From NCBI GenBank assembly GCA_026873275.1, contig JANTUC010000005.1, positions 2,108,001 through 2,172,000 of the forward strand: 64,000 nucleotides of DNA. Reading direction: 5' to 3'. The stretch is from Pseudopithomyces maydicus. Lineage: Eukaryota; Ascomycota; Dothideomycetes; Pleosporales; Didymosphaeriaceae. Positions 48,636 through 59,005 of the stretch are shown here, piece after piece (positions within the stretch are counted from its first letter, which is position 1; each line of letters opens with the position of its first letter). Under the pieces are notes generated by a model. That model was not told the origin of the DNA, made no database searches, and worked only from the letters and a program-made list of their open reading frames with translations. The position numbers and the translations under genes are program-made.

Positions 48636-49020
48636 ATTTTGTTCTTTGCAGCTGCTTTCAGTCTTCCATCTAGGAGAATGACTAACGGCTCGTAGAAATA
48701 ATTCTGATGGACAGACTCTGGACTTCCGCCTAGCGTCCTATATGCACAAGGTATGCTTCTCGCTTTCTTTTACCACAACCATGCTCTTCGATGTTACAAT
48801 CAGGCCTCGGCATTTGGGTTTGGCTTATCGCCTCATCCAAATATGTCCGTCGGTTGCTGCAAGACGGCACGAATGAACGAGGCCAACATGAAACGAAAAA
48901 CTCGCACGCGGGAGGGTGGGAATAGGCCTTTGGTCCTAGGGTGTGGGGTCAGGGGGTACATCTGTTCTTTAACAAGAAGTGAGCTTCGAACGGTCGGAGT
49001 TTCTTGGAAGCGTGCGATGC

Positions 49021-49094
49021 GACGCGGAGTAGTCCCTCGGGAGTGTTGGCGCCCGTTCCGTTATACTTTCCGCAGGTTGCTCACGCTCGTACAT
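49021..49094 (-). repeat. Bipartite 74-bp dispersed motif, copy B
   Basis: Outer blocks are identical to copy A over ATGTACGAGCGTGAGCAACC and GGGACTACTCCGCGTC. A pyrimidine-rich stretch lies on its plus-strand right flank. Copies A and B start 461 bases apart. Confidence 0.7.
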
Positions 49095-50483
49095 CTTTTC
49101 TTATTCTCCTCTTTTCCTTTTCCTTCGTTTTTTTCCCTTTGCCGTACTCTTTGAAGCTGCTGACAATCACAGAATCAAGAAGAAAAAACATCCCAACCGT
49201 TGCGGATCGCGTTTGTAGACATGTTCCTGGTAAAGTCACCTGACTTCGGCCATGCAGCAGTGCATACTCCAGCGTCAAAGACGCAGCAAGGAATCTCCTC
49301 AAAGTGAGCCCCAGTATGCTAGCCTACAATATCCCGCTGGATATCTATCAGCAGGAATAGCTCAGCACACATCTCTGATAATGTGGTATTTTGCTCTAGC
49401 TCGATCAGTTCATGCTGATGGCAAGTCACTAACTTTTGAATATACCTAAACTGAGTAGACATTCCCATACGATTAGACGCTTGAATACCCGGTCAATACT
49501 GTCGTTCAACTTCGCATAATGCCGCTCGTGGTCCTTCAACGACGTTTTCCTGGGTCCGTGCTCTGGTGTTGAGAGCAACAACAAGCCTCCATGGGAATCC
49601 GACCTATGATTCGTTCCGGTAACATCGGAGTTGACTTATCGTAACAATACATCGTTCAATCAGCAGTTGCAATTGGCATGGATTTCTTCCACTGCGGATA
49701 CTGCACCGGGATACATGTAAGTTGTCTTATTCGTCCCGGTTTTGCTTTTCTTCTCGCGAAGATGAAACAAATCTAGAAATGGGTTCTGGCTGGAAAGCCT
49801 GGGAGTCCCAAGCTCTTGTGGTTTTCGATGAGCCGCAAAAAGAAAATTCTGAGTCGTCGAAGAGACTTTATATTGTATCATGGTTTTCATTATTCGAGCA
49901 GATGTTGACAGACTGGTAGTATCTTATCGAGATGCCTTGAGTGATATCAAGGCCTTATAGTCTGTGACTCGTAAGCAAATCTCCGCAGGTCTGTCTTTAC
50001 CACCTCTGAACCTTAAGCTAGAAAAATTATCCGTGTGAGCCGTCTTTTGTTATCGTGCTCCACAACAATTGCGTATTCTCTTTATGACTTTTTAAGCGTA
50101 AGTGGTCTTCGTCTCTGGACAAGGTACCGCTTCCACCGGGAACCGTTCCAATCGCGATGTTGCGCTTCTCTCGCTGCGTCACTAAAGGCACAACCTGTTC
50201 AAGAAGTGCTGACATAAATCCCAGTTTCGTATCGTTCCATTCAATTGATCCAATATACTTCTGGTACGTTCAGTCCATTGTGTTCATTCACATTCAAAAC
50301 CTGTTCTGTGGCCAAGACCAATAAAACATGATCTTCAATATCATGTTCGAGCGTCAGAAGCCTAGAGTAACAAAAGACCTTGGTTCGTGGGGGTCGGTAT
50401 AAGTCATTAGTTGGAAACTATCACAGCCAAAAGTGCCGTATCTGTATGTTCTGCGGAGGGACATGTATTCATAGCCCAAGGTC

Positions 50484-50555
50484 GACGCAGAGTAGTCCCA
50501 AGGCGCTGGCAGTATCCGCATGCCGTGGCGTCGCTGGTTGCTCTTGCTCATACAT
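50484..50555 (-). repeat. Bipartite 72-bp dispersed motif, copy C
   Basis: Outer blocks differ from copy A at four positions in the first (ATGTATGAGCAAGAGCAACC) and one in the second (GGGACTACTCTGCGTC). The middle is the shortest of the four. Confidence 0.65.
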
Positions 50556-51600
50556 TTATTGTGGTTTTCGAGAATTCTTTCGAGGATTCGTTCGAAAGGG
50601 CTTTAATGAAGGCTCAAGCTGACATTGGTAGATTCAGAGTCGGGCCCGGATTTTATCTATACACAAAATCGACCAAGGAGACTTCCGGTGATGCGGTACA
50701 GCCGTTCATAGGACTATAGACAAGCTGCAGTTGTGGAAGACTGTAACTACTCTTCGTTAAAGATGGTAAGTTTTTCGGAAGATATCCAGAGTCCTTGCAT
50801 GATGAAATTCCCGGTGTGGGCCTGTATAGCTCCGGGCTCCCACCGGCATGTATCGTTTATCCGACGACTTGCAGACGAAAACAGACCATCTGATTGAGGA
50901 TATTCGAATACAAACGAATGTTGTGTTTTATGGTCAAAAATTGATTTATCGCTCAGATTACATATGCGAGTCGGTACGCATAGCCTTCTGAAGGAGAAAG
51001 TAGCTGGTGAGATGGACACAAGATGCAATATCAAGTTCCAGAAGTCCAGCGTTCTGGCCAAAATTCTTGTTCTTCGGGCAGAAGAAAGCTCGATGAGACC
51101 AAAGGGACTTCTCGTATGTAGGTTTCCCTTAGTCGTGATGTATACTGTTTGACCCGGATGATGATACAAAGCTATTGGTCATCGGAACTTCCTTGACGAT
51201 GATACAATTTGCTGAACGGGGCAGTCTTCGGCTTTTTCTTTGTAACTTGTATAGATAAGCACTGACCAGCTCTTAGGTCTACTCGTCCAGAACAGATCAG
51301 TCGATACATATGAGAGATTTGTTTCCAGGACCAAGTCGTGGGATTGCTAACGCTCAAGGTGGAGTCCCCAATGGTAGGAAAGATCCAGATACTGCTCAGC
51401 CATGGGAGAACGATGAAGTTGATTTCGCCTAGAGAAGTAAGTTTTAAGTGTGGAAGAACAGTCTACTTGCCTCGATGACGATGATCGGACTGGACTGACG
51501 GCTATCCGAGCTTGATGATAACCGCATGTCTGAGAGTTTGCTATCGATTTGTCTTCTCCCATCTTGACTTTGGACATTACTGATCGAATTCAAGGTTTCC

Positions 51601-51627
51601 TGAAACCTGAAACCTGAAACCTGAAAC
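51601..51627. repeat. Heptamer tandem repeat TGAAACC, almost four copies
   Basis: TGAAACC repeats three full times plus six bases without change, preceded by GGTTTCC, so the first copy also forms a palindrome. It resembles a microsatellite, not a known telomere repeat. Confidence 0.8.
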
Positions 51628-53278
51628 ATCGGTCTAGAATCCATAAACTCAAGGGTGGCGTGATGCGTTCTGACTCCACTGAATATACGGACATCGGTGT
51701 ATCGGTAGCATGCTGGTATCAAGCCGAAAACAGTATTCGACTAAGCTTTCGCTGACTTCTGGAGAATGACAGACCACTGTCGGCGAAAGCCCTAGTCTGT
51801 TCAATTGTATATTGCGAGGTGTGTGAAGTGTCTCTGTGCTCTCATGAACATGATATGGTTGCTGTAAAATCCGATTGACGTACTCTCATGTGTGTCTTAA
51901 GCTGAAAGTCCGCTATTCTTATCCGTTTGGCAAGCTCGACTATAGTGACGATATTGCCCGGGGTAACGATCCATGGACCAGCTGTTGGAACGGTCCCTTA
52001 GTCAACAAGTCGTGCCAAAATATCCAATCCTAGGCTATCTTGTGATCGTACGCTTATCAGGTACAGGATTCGCCGGTTCAGGAGCCTACATTGTTCTGTC
52101 TTCCGGAAACGACATTGACAATACGCCATGTGATTTCCAAGTAACCTTGGAGTGAGACTCGGTTGATGTCTTGAGATGCTCGAGTACTGGTGCAGAACGT
52201 TCAAAGGCGTTGAAAGAGTCGGGATCATTGCTTGTCCTGTTGTTCCGGAATTTTCCATTCATGCATTCCCTCTGTGCGTGTTCCGGCAGTCTCAAGCCTT
52301 TCGGGGACTCGACGATCGGAGCCTGTAGTTGTGTCTGTCAGAGCAGACCACTGATTTTTTCGATTCCACAATCGTGTCTATATTATTCCATGTGGTATTC
52401 GACAGTATTCAATAGCGGTTGGTCTCGCATGCGTATCAATGAGACAGCCAGGGATCGAGCTTGGAAGAAGACTATGAGCGCCACATTCAATTAGCTGCTG
52501 ATATTCAATCGGATGCCAAACATGCCGCGCATCCGACAACAACAATAACGTACTTTGGGCTCCAATATTGACATGCTTATCGAGAAGACTTTCATCATAG
52601 ATGTGTATCTCGCCTTGGTCAAGGCGTTCTTGCCAACGAGGGAATGCGGGATTGCTATGAGGTGGTTCCAATCCTGTTGATGGAAGCATACGCTTTTCAA
52701 TCATATGCGGGGGTACCAGAGACCAGAGCAAAAGTATTCGTGTGTTGTTGAAATATCAGCGCTGTCACTCAATCTTGTTCGAGGGAGGAGTGAGTCCGTT
52801 CCAAAGGAGCAAACAATAACAGCCTGTATCGCTCCGGTAGCTCCGCAGGCTTTCGAGATGAGGACACCCCCAAGGACTTGTGTTTCGACTCGGCTACAGC
52901 GATTCTCCGTCATAGCTTCTCCGCCACACTGGGTGTTATGATGATTTGCCTTCCTTCCAGGGCAGAAAATCCTTGGCGGTACCACCGTCACCGCCGCCTG
53001 CGCCGTCACCCATGTGCTCTCGAGCAGTGGCATCGCCGCCATGAAACTGGGGACACTGTTAGACTTTCAAATAGTACACTTGCGTTACGATACCATTTCA
53101 TGGCTGGAGTCATGCCAAAGCGAACGGTATAGGGTATCTTTGCAGGACCCGAGAGGACCTGGCAGGACCAAGGTTGCCGGCGCTCCCATGTTATACTTGA
53201 TCCTGGAACGCAAAACTATGGCCATGATGCATTCCACCGAGGAAAGATGTGCTTTCCAACTTGTAATCGATCGAGGAT

Positions 53279-53310
53279 GGGGTCGCTCGAGGCTGGGGTC
53301 GCTCGAGGCT
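53279..53310. repeat. 16-bp perfect tandem duplication
   Basis: GGGGTCGCTCGAGGCT occurs twice in direct succession with no change. It may be a recent slippage or local duplication. Confidence 0.85.
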
Positions 53311-54659
53311 GAGGGAGCGCCCCTCCAGAAACGCCTACCTAATTGCTGGCAGCCGTACTTCGAGTACGGACCGTTGTAGCTCTGGGCGGGATACTTCTCT
53401 CATCTTAAGACACAGTCATTTGAGCGCATGTGTGTGTTGCTGGTGGCGACGAATTGCTGCTCTGGTTTGGAGTTGTTTCGATGGTGGGCATCCTCGATGG
53501 AAGAGTTGGGGTACTAGCTTTACTGCAAACACTAGAGGGGCCCCGTGGAAAGACATTTTATTGAATGCACGAACACACTGAAGTCTCGGCAGAGATCAAT
53601 ACATAGATACAATGTCGCACTTTCCCACCATTACATCGACTTGCGGGCCTACCTAGGTAGTGTCCGCCTTCTGGTGCGGTATTCTCTTCCATTTCGCCGC
53701 CGCCGCAAACGATGGTCCAGCCGCCGTCCAAATACTTGAGACACCGACCTAGCAGGGCAACTCGCTATTGGCACTTACAATTGCTATGGCAGTGGTTCCC
53801 TACTTTACCTGCTTCTAAGACTCAGTAAAAACCCCCGCCGCTGACCGGTTGCCGCTGGTATCGACTTCACACCTCCCCACCGCATATTTCGTGTCGGACT
53901 ACATGGTTGGTTGCCTCCTGATCAGGTCGGGTTTCGGCACAGGGGCCACACAGGGTAGACAGCCATGCCAATACAAGCTTTCTGGGCAAATCCTCTGCCT
54001 CGATCCGCTGTGAAGCGCTGGGTCTTACCCCTTCTCGTGCTATCGCCTGTCAACAAGTTGCTGCCCTCCAGCTCAGCTCAGCCAAAGGACTTTGGTCCAC
54101 CACCAATCATTAGGTCTCTAAGAGCTGGTGGTCCGCAATCTCTTCTGTTCCTTGCGTCTCTGAGAGCACCTAGGGATAGTTAGCTTTGTATTTCCGTTGC
54201 TATGACCAGACCTGCTATGCTCTGGAGCGAGCCGCTCAAAACCGTGATACCAGTCTACCCTTGGACCCCGGGTATCTACGATTCCTTCAACTGCTCCTGA
54301 CTATGGAATTATTCAGCCAATGCCTCGCTTTGTAATGCATCCCCAATAGTCTCTCCTACCAACTTACTAGATGGAGGGGCGCTGCAGCTGTCGGTAGAGA
54401 CGGGTTTGGAGGTGACCTATCCTGCCCACCAATGCCGCAGGCCCAAAACAGCTCCAAACACCTTATTGAGGATATGTATATCTCTCAAGCCCTCTCTAGA
54501 GACTATCTACATACTATTAGATACCTTAATCTAAATGCATCAACCCACTGAGCTTGCAGTGTCCTGGGTATTGCCTCCGTTCAGATCATCCCGTCAACTC
54601 CAGAGGACTACCGTTTAGCCTCCCTCACTTGTTTTGGTTGCCTAGTCCCGTGAGCAGCG

Positions 54660-54879
54660 CCCGTGCGTTCTTTCCTTTAAATATCTCTGAATCTTTCTCC
54701 TCTCCACTCTTTCACCTCCCTACTCCTTCCACCTCCGCCCTCCCTCGCCCTCCCTCCCTCTCTACCTAGGTAAGCTCCAAGCCCCGAGTCTCCTCTCGCG
54801 ATACCATATACTAAGGCCTTGCACGTATCACCTGACGCTATAATTGACTGCACTTATCTTACTAACAAACGTTTTAGTC
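54660..54879 (+). promoter_or_regulatory. Pyrimidine-rich leader with 5' UTR intron before the secreted-protein gene
   Basis: A long C/T tract (54696-54768) ends TCTACCTAG and is followed by GTAAGC at 54770. The matching acceptor GTTTTAG ends at 54877, two bases before the ATG at 54880. This is a clear fungal promoter/leader arrangement with a spliced 5' UTR of 108 bases. Confidence 0.6.
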
Positions 54880-55472
54880 ATGAAAAGGTTCTTGTAAGTT
54901 CACCCATCTCCTCGAGTGACACAGTCGTCAGTGGACTGTCAGCAGTGGCAATAGCTTCATTTCAACGCATGAACACAAGACACGAGCACTGAACCTTGAG
55001 TAGTTTCACAGCTTTGTTAGTTGCCGGATGCGCCTTGACGGCTTTTGTGAGTAAGTATCGCGTCAGTTCCTATGACCTTTGAGCAAACATAGCTGACCTC
55101 GCGACTCCTCGCAGACTGTAGCCAAGGCGGACTTCCGGGCGCGATTCTCCGAGGCGCTTCGTACGTGTTTCGTCGTGTCCAGTCTTTTCTTACGTTTCTC
55201 GTCACTGCCTTGACAGGCCACCAGTAAGTCAACCCCTGTATATGTCAAAGCCTCCCTTTGATGAAAAGTTATCGCTGACAGAAGATATTGTTAGTCTCCC
55301 GCCGCCTCCGCCACCTCCGTCTCCTCCTTCTCCAGCTGCTCGAGTGGCACCGCTGCAGCCGCCGATGGATCATCCGTTGGCTTTTAGGGTTGTGCCCCTC
55401 CCAGACGAATCACGTCTTTACTACATCAGCATGACTAATCCTCGAATTGAAGGAGAGTATCCAAGGCAATGA
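54880..55472 (+). CDS. Small secreted proline-rich protein, 121 residues
   Basis: Exons 54880-54893, 55001-55050, 55115-55160 and 55217-55472 join at GTAAGT...TTGAG, GTAAGT...TCGCAG and GTACGT...GACAG. All four stay in one frame to the TGA at 55470-55472. The start MKRFFSSFTALLVAGCALTA is a clear signal peptide: a basic n-region, then about 17 hydrophobic residues. The mature part has one early Cys (NCSQGGLPGA), an acidic patch (FDEKLSLTED), a run of seven Pro followed by SPPSP, and an unremarkable end (YYISMTNPRIEGEYP). No known domain. It lies in decayed DNA beside a minisatellite and an AT-rich island, the usual setting of fungal effector candidates, which is inference only. A final alternative GTAAGT at 55224 could shorten it. 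Confidence 0.6.
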
Positions 55473-55858
55473 AAGTAAGCAGCGCTTCCGTCGACATAGT
55501 CTGCTAAGATCAATATAGCCTTTGACGTTAGTTCCCGTACCGATCTGTCCGAACTCCAAGTTTCATCGTTCCAAGACATGGCTTTGTTTACAATCTGCAA
55601 CCTAAGTCTTCTACTCTGTAAGTTCCTAGTACTGCTATCTTGTTGCTGGGCAACGTTACGGAACTGGTGGACAAGGCTTCATGCCTTCTGTTCAATACCA
55701 GCCGCCGCCAAGCGGCATGACGCGTTTGGACAGACCCTCTGGGCTTTCAGACTCGCGGTCATGATACGTTGTTGCTCGGCGAAATCAACTATTGTGGGAC
55801 TTGCGGATACAAAAGTTGGGATCATTTATTGTGATCCGGGGGATAGGGATGCCCGATA
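55473..55858. other. Short intergenic stretch
   Basis: 386 bases with no supportable gene. The frame at 55578-55859 has no start context or pattern. Confidence 0.5.
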
Positions 55859-56115
55859 GCTGGCTCTAGGTTGAGGTGGGAGTACCCGGTTGCCGTCGCT
55901 GGGTTGGGTGGGACACCTAGAGCCGTCGCTGGATTGGGCGGGAATACCCGGTTGCCGTCGCTGGGTTGGGTGGGAATCCCTAGTAGCCGTCCCTGGGTTG
56001 GGTGGGAATACCCGGTTGCCGTCGCTGGGTTGAGGTGGGGATACCCGATTGTCGTCCCTGGGTTGGGTGGGAAACTTAGAGTCGTCCCTGAGTTTGAGGT
56101 GGGCGAAGATTGGGG
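55859..56115. repeat. Imperfect minisatellite, about seven units of 30-38 bp
   Basis: Units centre on CCGTCGCTGGGTTGGGTGGGAATACC with small changes (CGTCCCTGGG, GGATTGGGCG). Copies alternate two lengths, so it probably grew by slippage and unequal exchange. Both strands stay open across it, but only because the repeat lacks stops. Confidence 0.85.
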
Positions 56116-56187
56116 AGATTAACTTACGAACCGGCCTCTTTTGCATGGCTGACTATGAGTGCAGACCAGGTGCATGGCAGCGACATG

Positions 56188-56770
56188 CTATATTAAGAGA
56201 TATATTTTAATTACTTAACTTATAGTTAAGGTAACCTCTTTATAAAATCTAGTAAAGATAACTAAGTTAAAAGTACTATTTTAAAGATTTTTAATTATTA
56301 AGTTAGCTAATTTAAAGTGCTTAAAAAGTTATAGTAATTTTATAATTTTAGTAGCTTATATATAAGCAATATTATTTAATATATTTTTAAATATAGATAG
56401 TTAAAGTTTAATAGTTATTTTAATTTTAATATATAAAGTAGTAAAAATAACTAATAAATAATTATTAATAAAGGCTCTATCTTATATTAAATCATATATA
56501 TATTCTACTGCGCAGATATAATAATAGTAGAGAAAAGAAATAGCTTAAATACTATATAAATATAATATTATTATACCTATATAATATTTAGCCTTTAAAG
56601 AATAGTTAAAATATTAAAACTCTAGTACTATAAAATAACTAAAAAGATATAATTAAATTAGCTTAATAATAATTTAGGTAAAATAAAATATTTTTACTTA
56701 TTAATTTTTATATATTATATTTTTCTATTATCTAGTAAGGAGACACTTTTTTATTAATTATTTTTTTCGA
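56188..56770. repeat. AT-rich, CpG-free island, likely RIP-mutated repeat
   Basis: About 580 bases made almost only of A and T, with TA dinucleotides everywhere and essentially one CpG (near 56511). Such patches in ascomycetes are typical of duplicated DNA mutated by RIP (C to T at CpA). The right edge carries TTGACTGACTGGACACCTTT, which looks like a transposon end of the Tc1/mariner sort; I see no matching left end. Confidence 0.7.
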
Positions 56771-57746
56771 CGTCTAGTTGACTGACTGGACACCTTTTTA
56801 CCATTCTATAAAATATAAGTGCAGACTGTGTAGTAGGCCGGTCCGACATATCATCTTCTTCAGTTTTGACTGAACAAGAGAACGCATTGATTTACAGCTA
56901 ATGTATTTTTAGGATGAATCACGGCGTACTGATCCAGCTCAGTGTCTAGGAACAGCTTGGGAGGACCGATATCACCCGCTCTATATCTCTAGAGGTCTTA
57001 AGTCGAAGGAAGATCAGTCACAATAAAGACAGAGCAAAGTACTCACAAAACCCCACCCGCGCGATTGATCACTAAGGGAACTATAAGAGATATAAGAGAC
57101 TTCAAGAGACAACATACTATATCTGATGAGGTTTCCTCCTCAGGCCGTCTCATTCTCCAGTCAGGCGCTGATGAGGTTGACTAGTTTCATCTACGTTCCA
57201 ATGACCGACCGCCCCGCCTCTAATTTTCCGCTATCGGATACCTAGCCTTCTATTCACAATATTGACTCTCGTGAAAGCTAAGTTCAAGCCGAGATGTGCA
57301 GTGGACAAGTAAGATGACCCAAATCCATGATCCTTTCGCTTATCTTTCCAGTCGATTCCTCACGAAACTTTGTAAGTGATAATGCCAAATCCTATCCGCT
57401 ACTAGGTGGCTGAGGGTCTTCTTAGACTCAGATACTCATCTACCTTGCTAATTGGTGTACCTAGTTTCCCGGCAGGCAGGATTTGCCAAGATGTCTGAAG
57501 TCTTTGCGATTACTCTTGACTTCACTTTCGAAAAAAGATGAATTCGATGTGAGTTCATTCCTTACGGCATTTATTTGCGGGCTCAGTTCCTCATACTGCG
57601 CGGCCCCAATAAAATGCCAAGATTAAAATACAATGCTATACACCATATGCATGGTCTAACCTGTGTATGGTCCCCACTCATGCTCTCCTTTTGGCTTTTA
57701 AGAGTCGATACTATGGTCTATCGACACACGGGGAAAGTGTAGCAGA
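56771..57746. other. Gene-poor stretch, possible old retroelement end
   Basis: About 980 bases without coding sequence. 57000-57110 (CACAATAAAGACAGAGC to AGAGACAACA) has the look of a Ty1/copia LTR 3' end, but I cannot find a matching left LTR or a primer site, so it is only a suspicion. Confidence 0.35.
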
Positions 57747-57819
57747 GACGTCGAGTAGTCCCAAGTATGCGCGTATCCATAGTAACGATCGCACTCTCTG
57801 GTTGCTCAGGCTCCGACAT
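57747..57819 (-). repeat. Bipartite 73-bp dispersed motif, copy D
   Basis: Outer blocks on the minus strand read ATGTCGGAGCCTGAGCAACC and GGGACTACTCGACGTC, the most diverged of the four. It is 7 kb from the other copies and next to the A-tailed insertion at 57963. Confidence 0.6.
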
Positions 57820-57962
57820 TTTTTTTTCTAATCCACATTCGATACCATGATAACTTCGACACAAGATTCGAGTCTGGCGAGACGATTGAATAACGATGTT
57901 CGCGTCATGGGCATAGTCTCTCGTTTTGTGCTTCGTGGAAATTGCAACGATGCATTGATTCC

Positions 57963-58054
57963 GTAATGAGGTATGTTGTTTTGTTTTTGGGAACACTAGC
58001 AGCTGACTGTGTATCTGACTGGATGAAAATGGATAAAAAAAAGTAATGAGGTAT
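57963..58054 (+). mobile_element. A-tailed short retroposed insertion with 12-bp target duplication
   Basis: GTAATGAGGTAT occurs at 57963-57974 and again at 58043-58054. The 68 bases between start GTTGTTTTG and end ATGGATAAAAAAAA, eight A right before the second duplication. A short 5'-truncated element with an A-tail and a 12-bp duplication is what LINE machinery leaves. No coding capacity; parent element unknown. Confidence 0.65.
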
Positions 58055-58402
58055 AACGACCAAGGATTTTTTGTTGTTTCATTCGTGGGAGCAGCAACTG
58101 GGGTCTCTTCACCGGTTTTCATCTTTACTGGGACTTTTCAAAGGGCAGCATTCATGAAAGAGATTCTTCTTATAGTATGTGTTGTGTGTTGAGTGTTTTG
58201 AAAAAGCAGTAGCTGAATATGAGCTGACTAGGTTCAAATGCTTGGTAGGGTAAAACGCTGTCACCCCTCTTGTGACAATATAAAACGTGGCGTACAGAAG
58301 TCTTCTAGTATATGAAGTAGACTTCCAGGCCTCTAAATAAGTCTTTGTTTATTATTATATCATCGATCAAGTGCCAGCTTACCCTTCTTAACTTTATCAG
58401 GA

Positions 58403-58511
58403 TATAGAGAGAGCAAATTCGTTGCGTCTGGTTTGCCTTTGGCTGGAGTCGGCATGACCTGTACAGGTTTTTACGACGTTAATTGAAAAACTGACCTATA
58501 GAGAGAGCAAA
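58403..58511 (+). mobile_element. Short retroposed insertion, left copy, 15-bp target duplication
   Basis: TATAGAGAGAGCAAA is present exactly at 58403-58417 and 58497-58511. The 79 bases between contain GGCATGACCTGTACAGGT and TTACGACGTTAATTGAAAAACTG. The same sequence, inverted, lies at 62180-62304 with a different duplication. It is probably the 3' end of a LINE or a SINE. Confidence 0.75.
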
Positions 58512-59005
58512 CTATGAAAAGGAAAGATTTTTCAGCTTTTTTTTTACGCACTTCTTCTGGTATATTCCCCTGCTAACAAAATAATTCGTTAAAATGCATC
58601 TTGAGATACACCATGTATTTTCTACAATTCAGTCAAAATCACGATTTTCATTAACTTCATGGTAGCAGTTTTTGATCCGCGCGGCGCGGCGCCACACGTA
58701 AACTGCGTATTCGCTTAACACAAGCTGCGTATTCAAAACGACTTGATTCGTTTGACCTTTCTAACTACTTTCCTACTCACCATAGCGGGACTTGGTATGA
58801 TACCTAGATCATGCCGCGCGTTTGAGCACATGCCAAACGCAGGCAGTTGCATTTGCCTAGTCATGCCGTAAATAAAGCTTGGCTATGCAGCATCGCCGTC
58901 CAATCGGTCCTTCATTTTCCTACTACAAAAGCGACGTAGGGAACTGCTAATATTCATCAAACCAAAGACCCAAAGATAGATGCTGAGACTTCCAATTATT
59001 TCAAA

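Larger units (their letters stand above)
48331..54659. other. Gene-poor, degenerate region with no supportable gene
   Basis: About 6.3 kb. Open frames are short, overlap on both strands and lack domain motifs. Possible relic exons include 48697-48750 (NSDGQTLDFRLASYMHK before a GTATGC donor) and a protein-like minus-strand stretch at 52701-53042, neither recognised. Repeats inside are listed separately. Confidence 0.5.

Noticed and set aside
57000..57110. Solo LTR of a Ty1/copia element
   Set aside because: Only one edge looks right; no partner LTR, target duplication or internal coding found.
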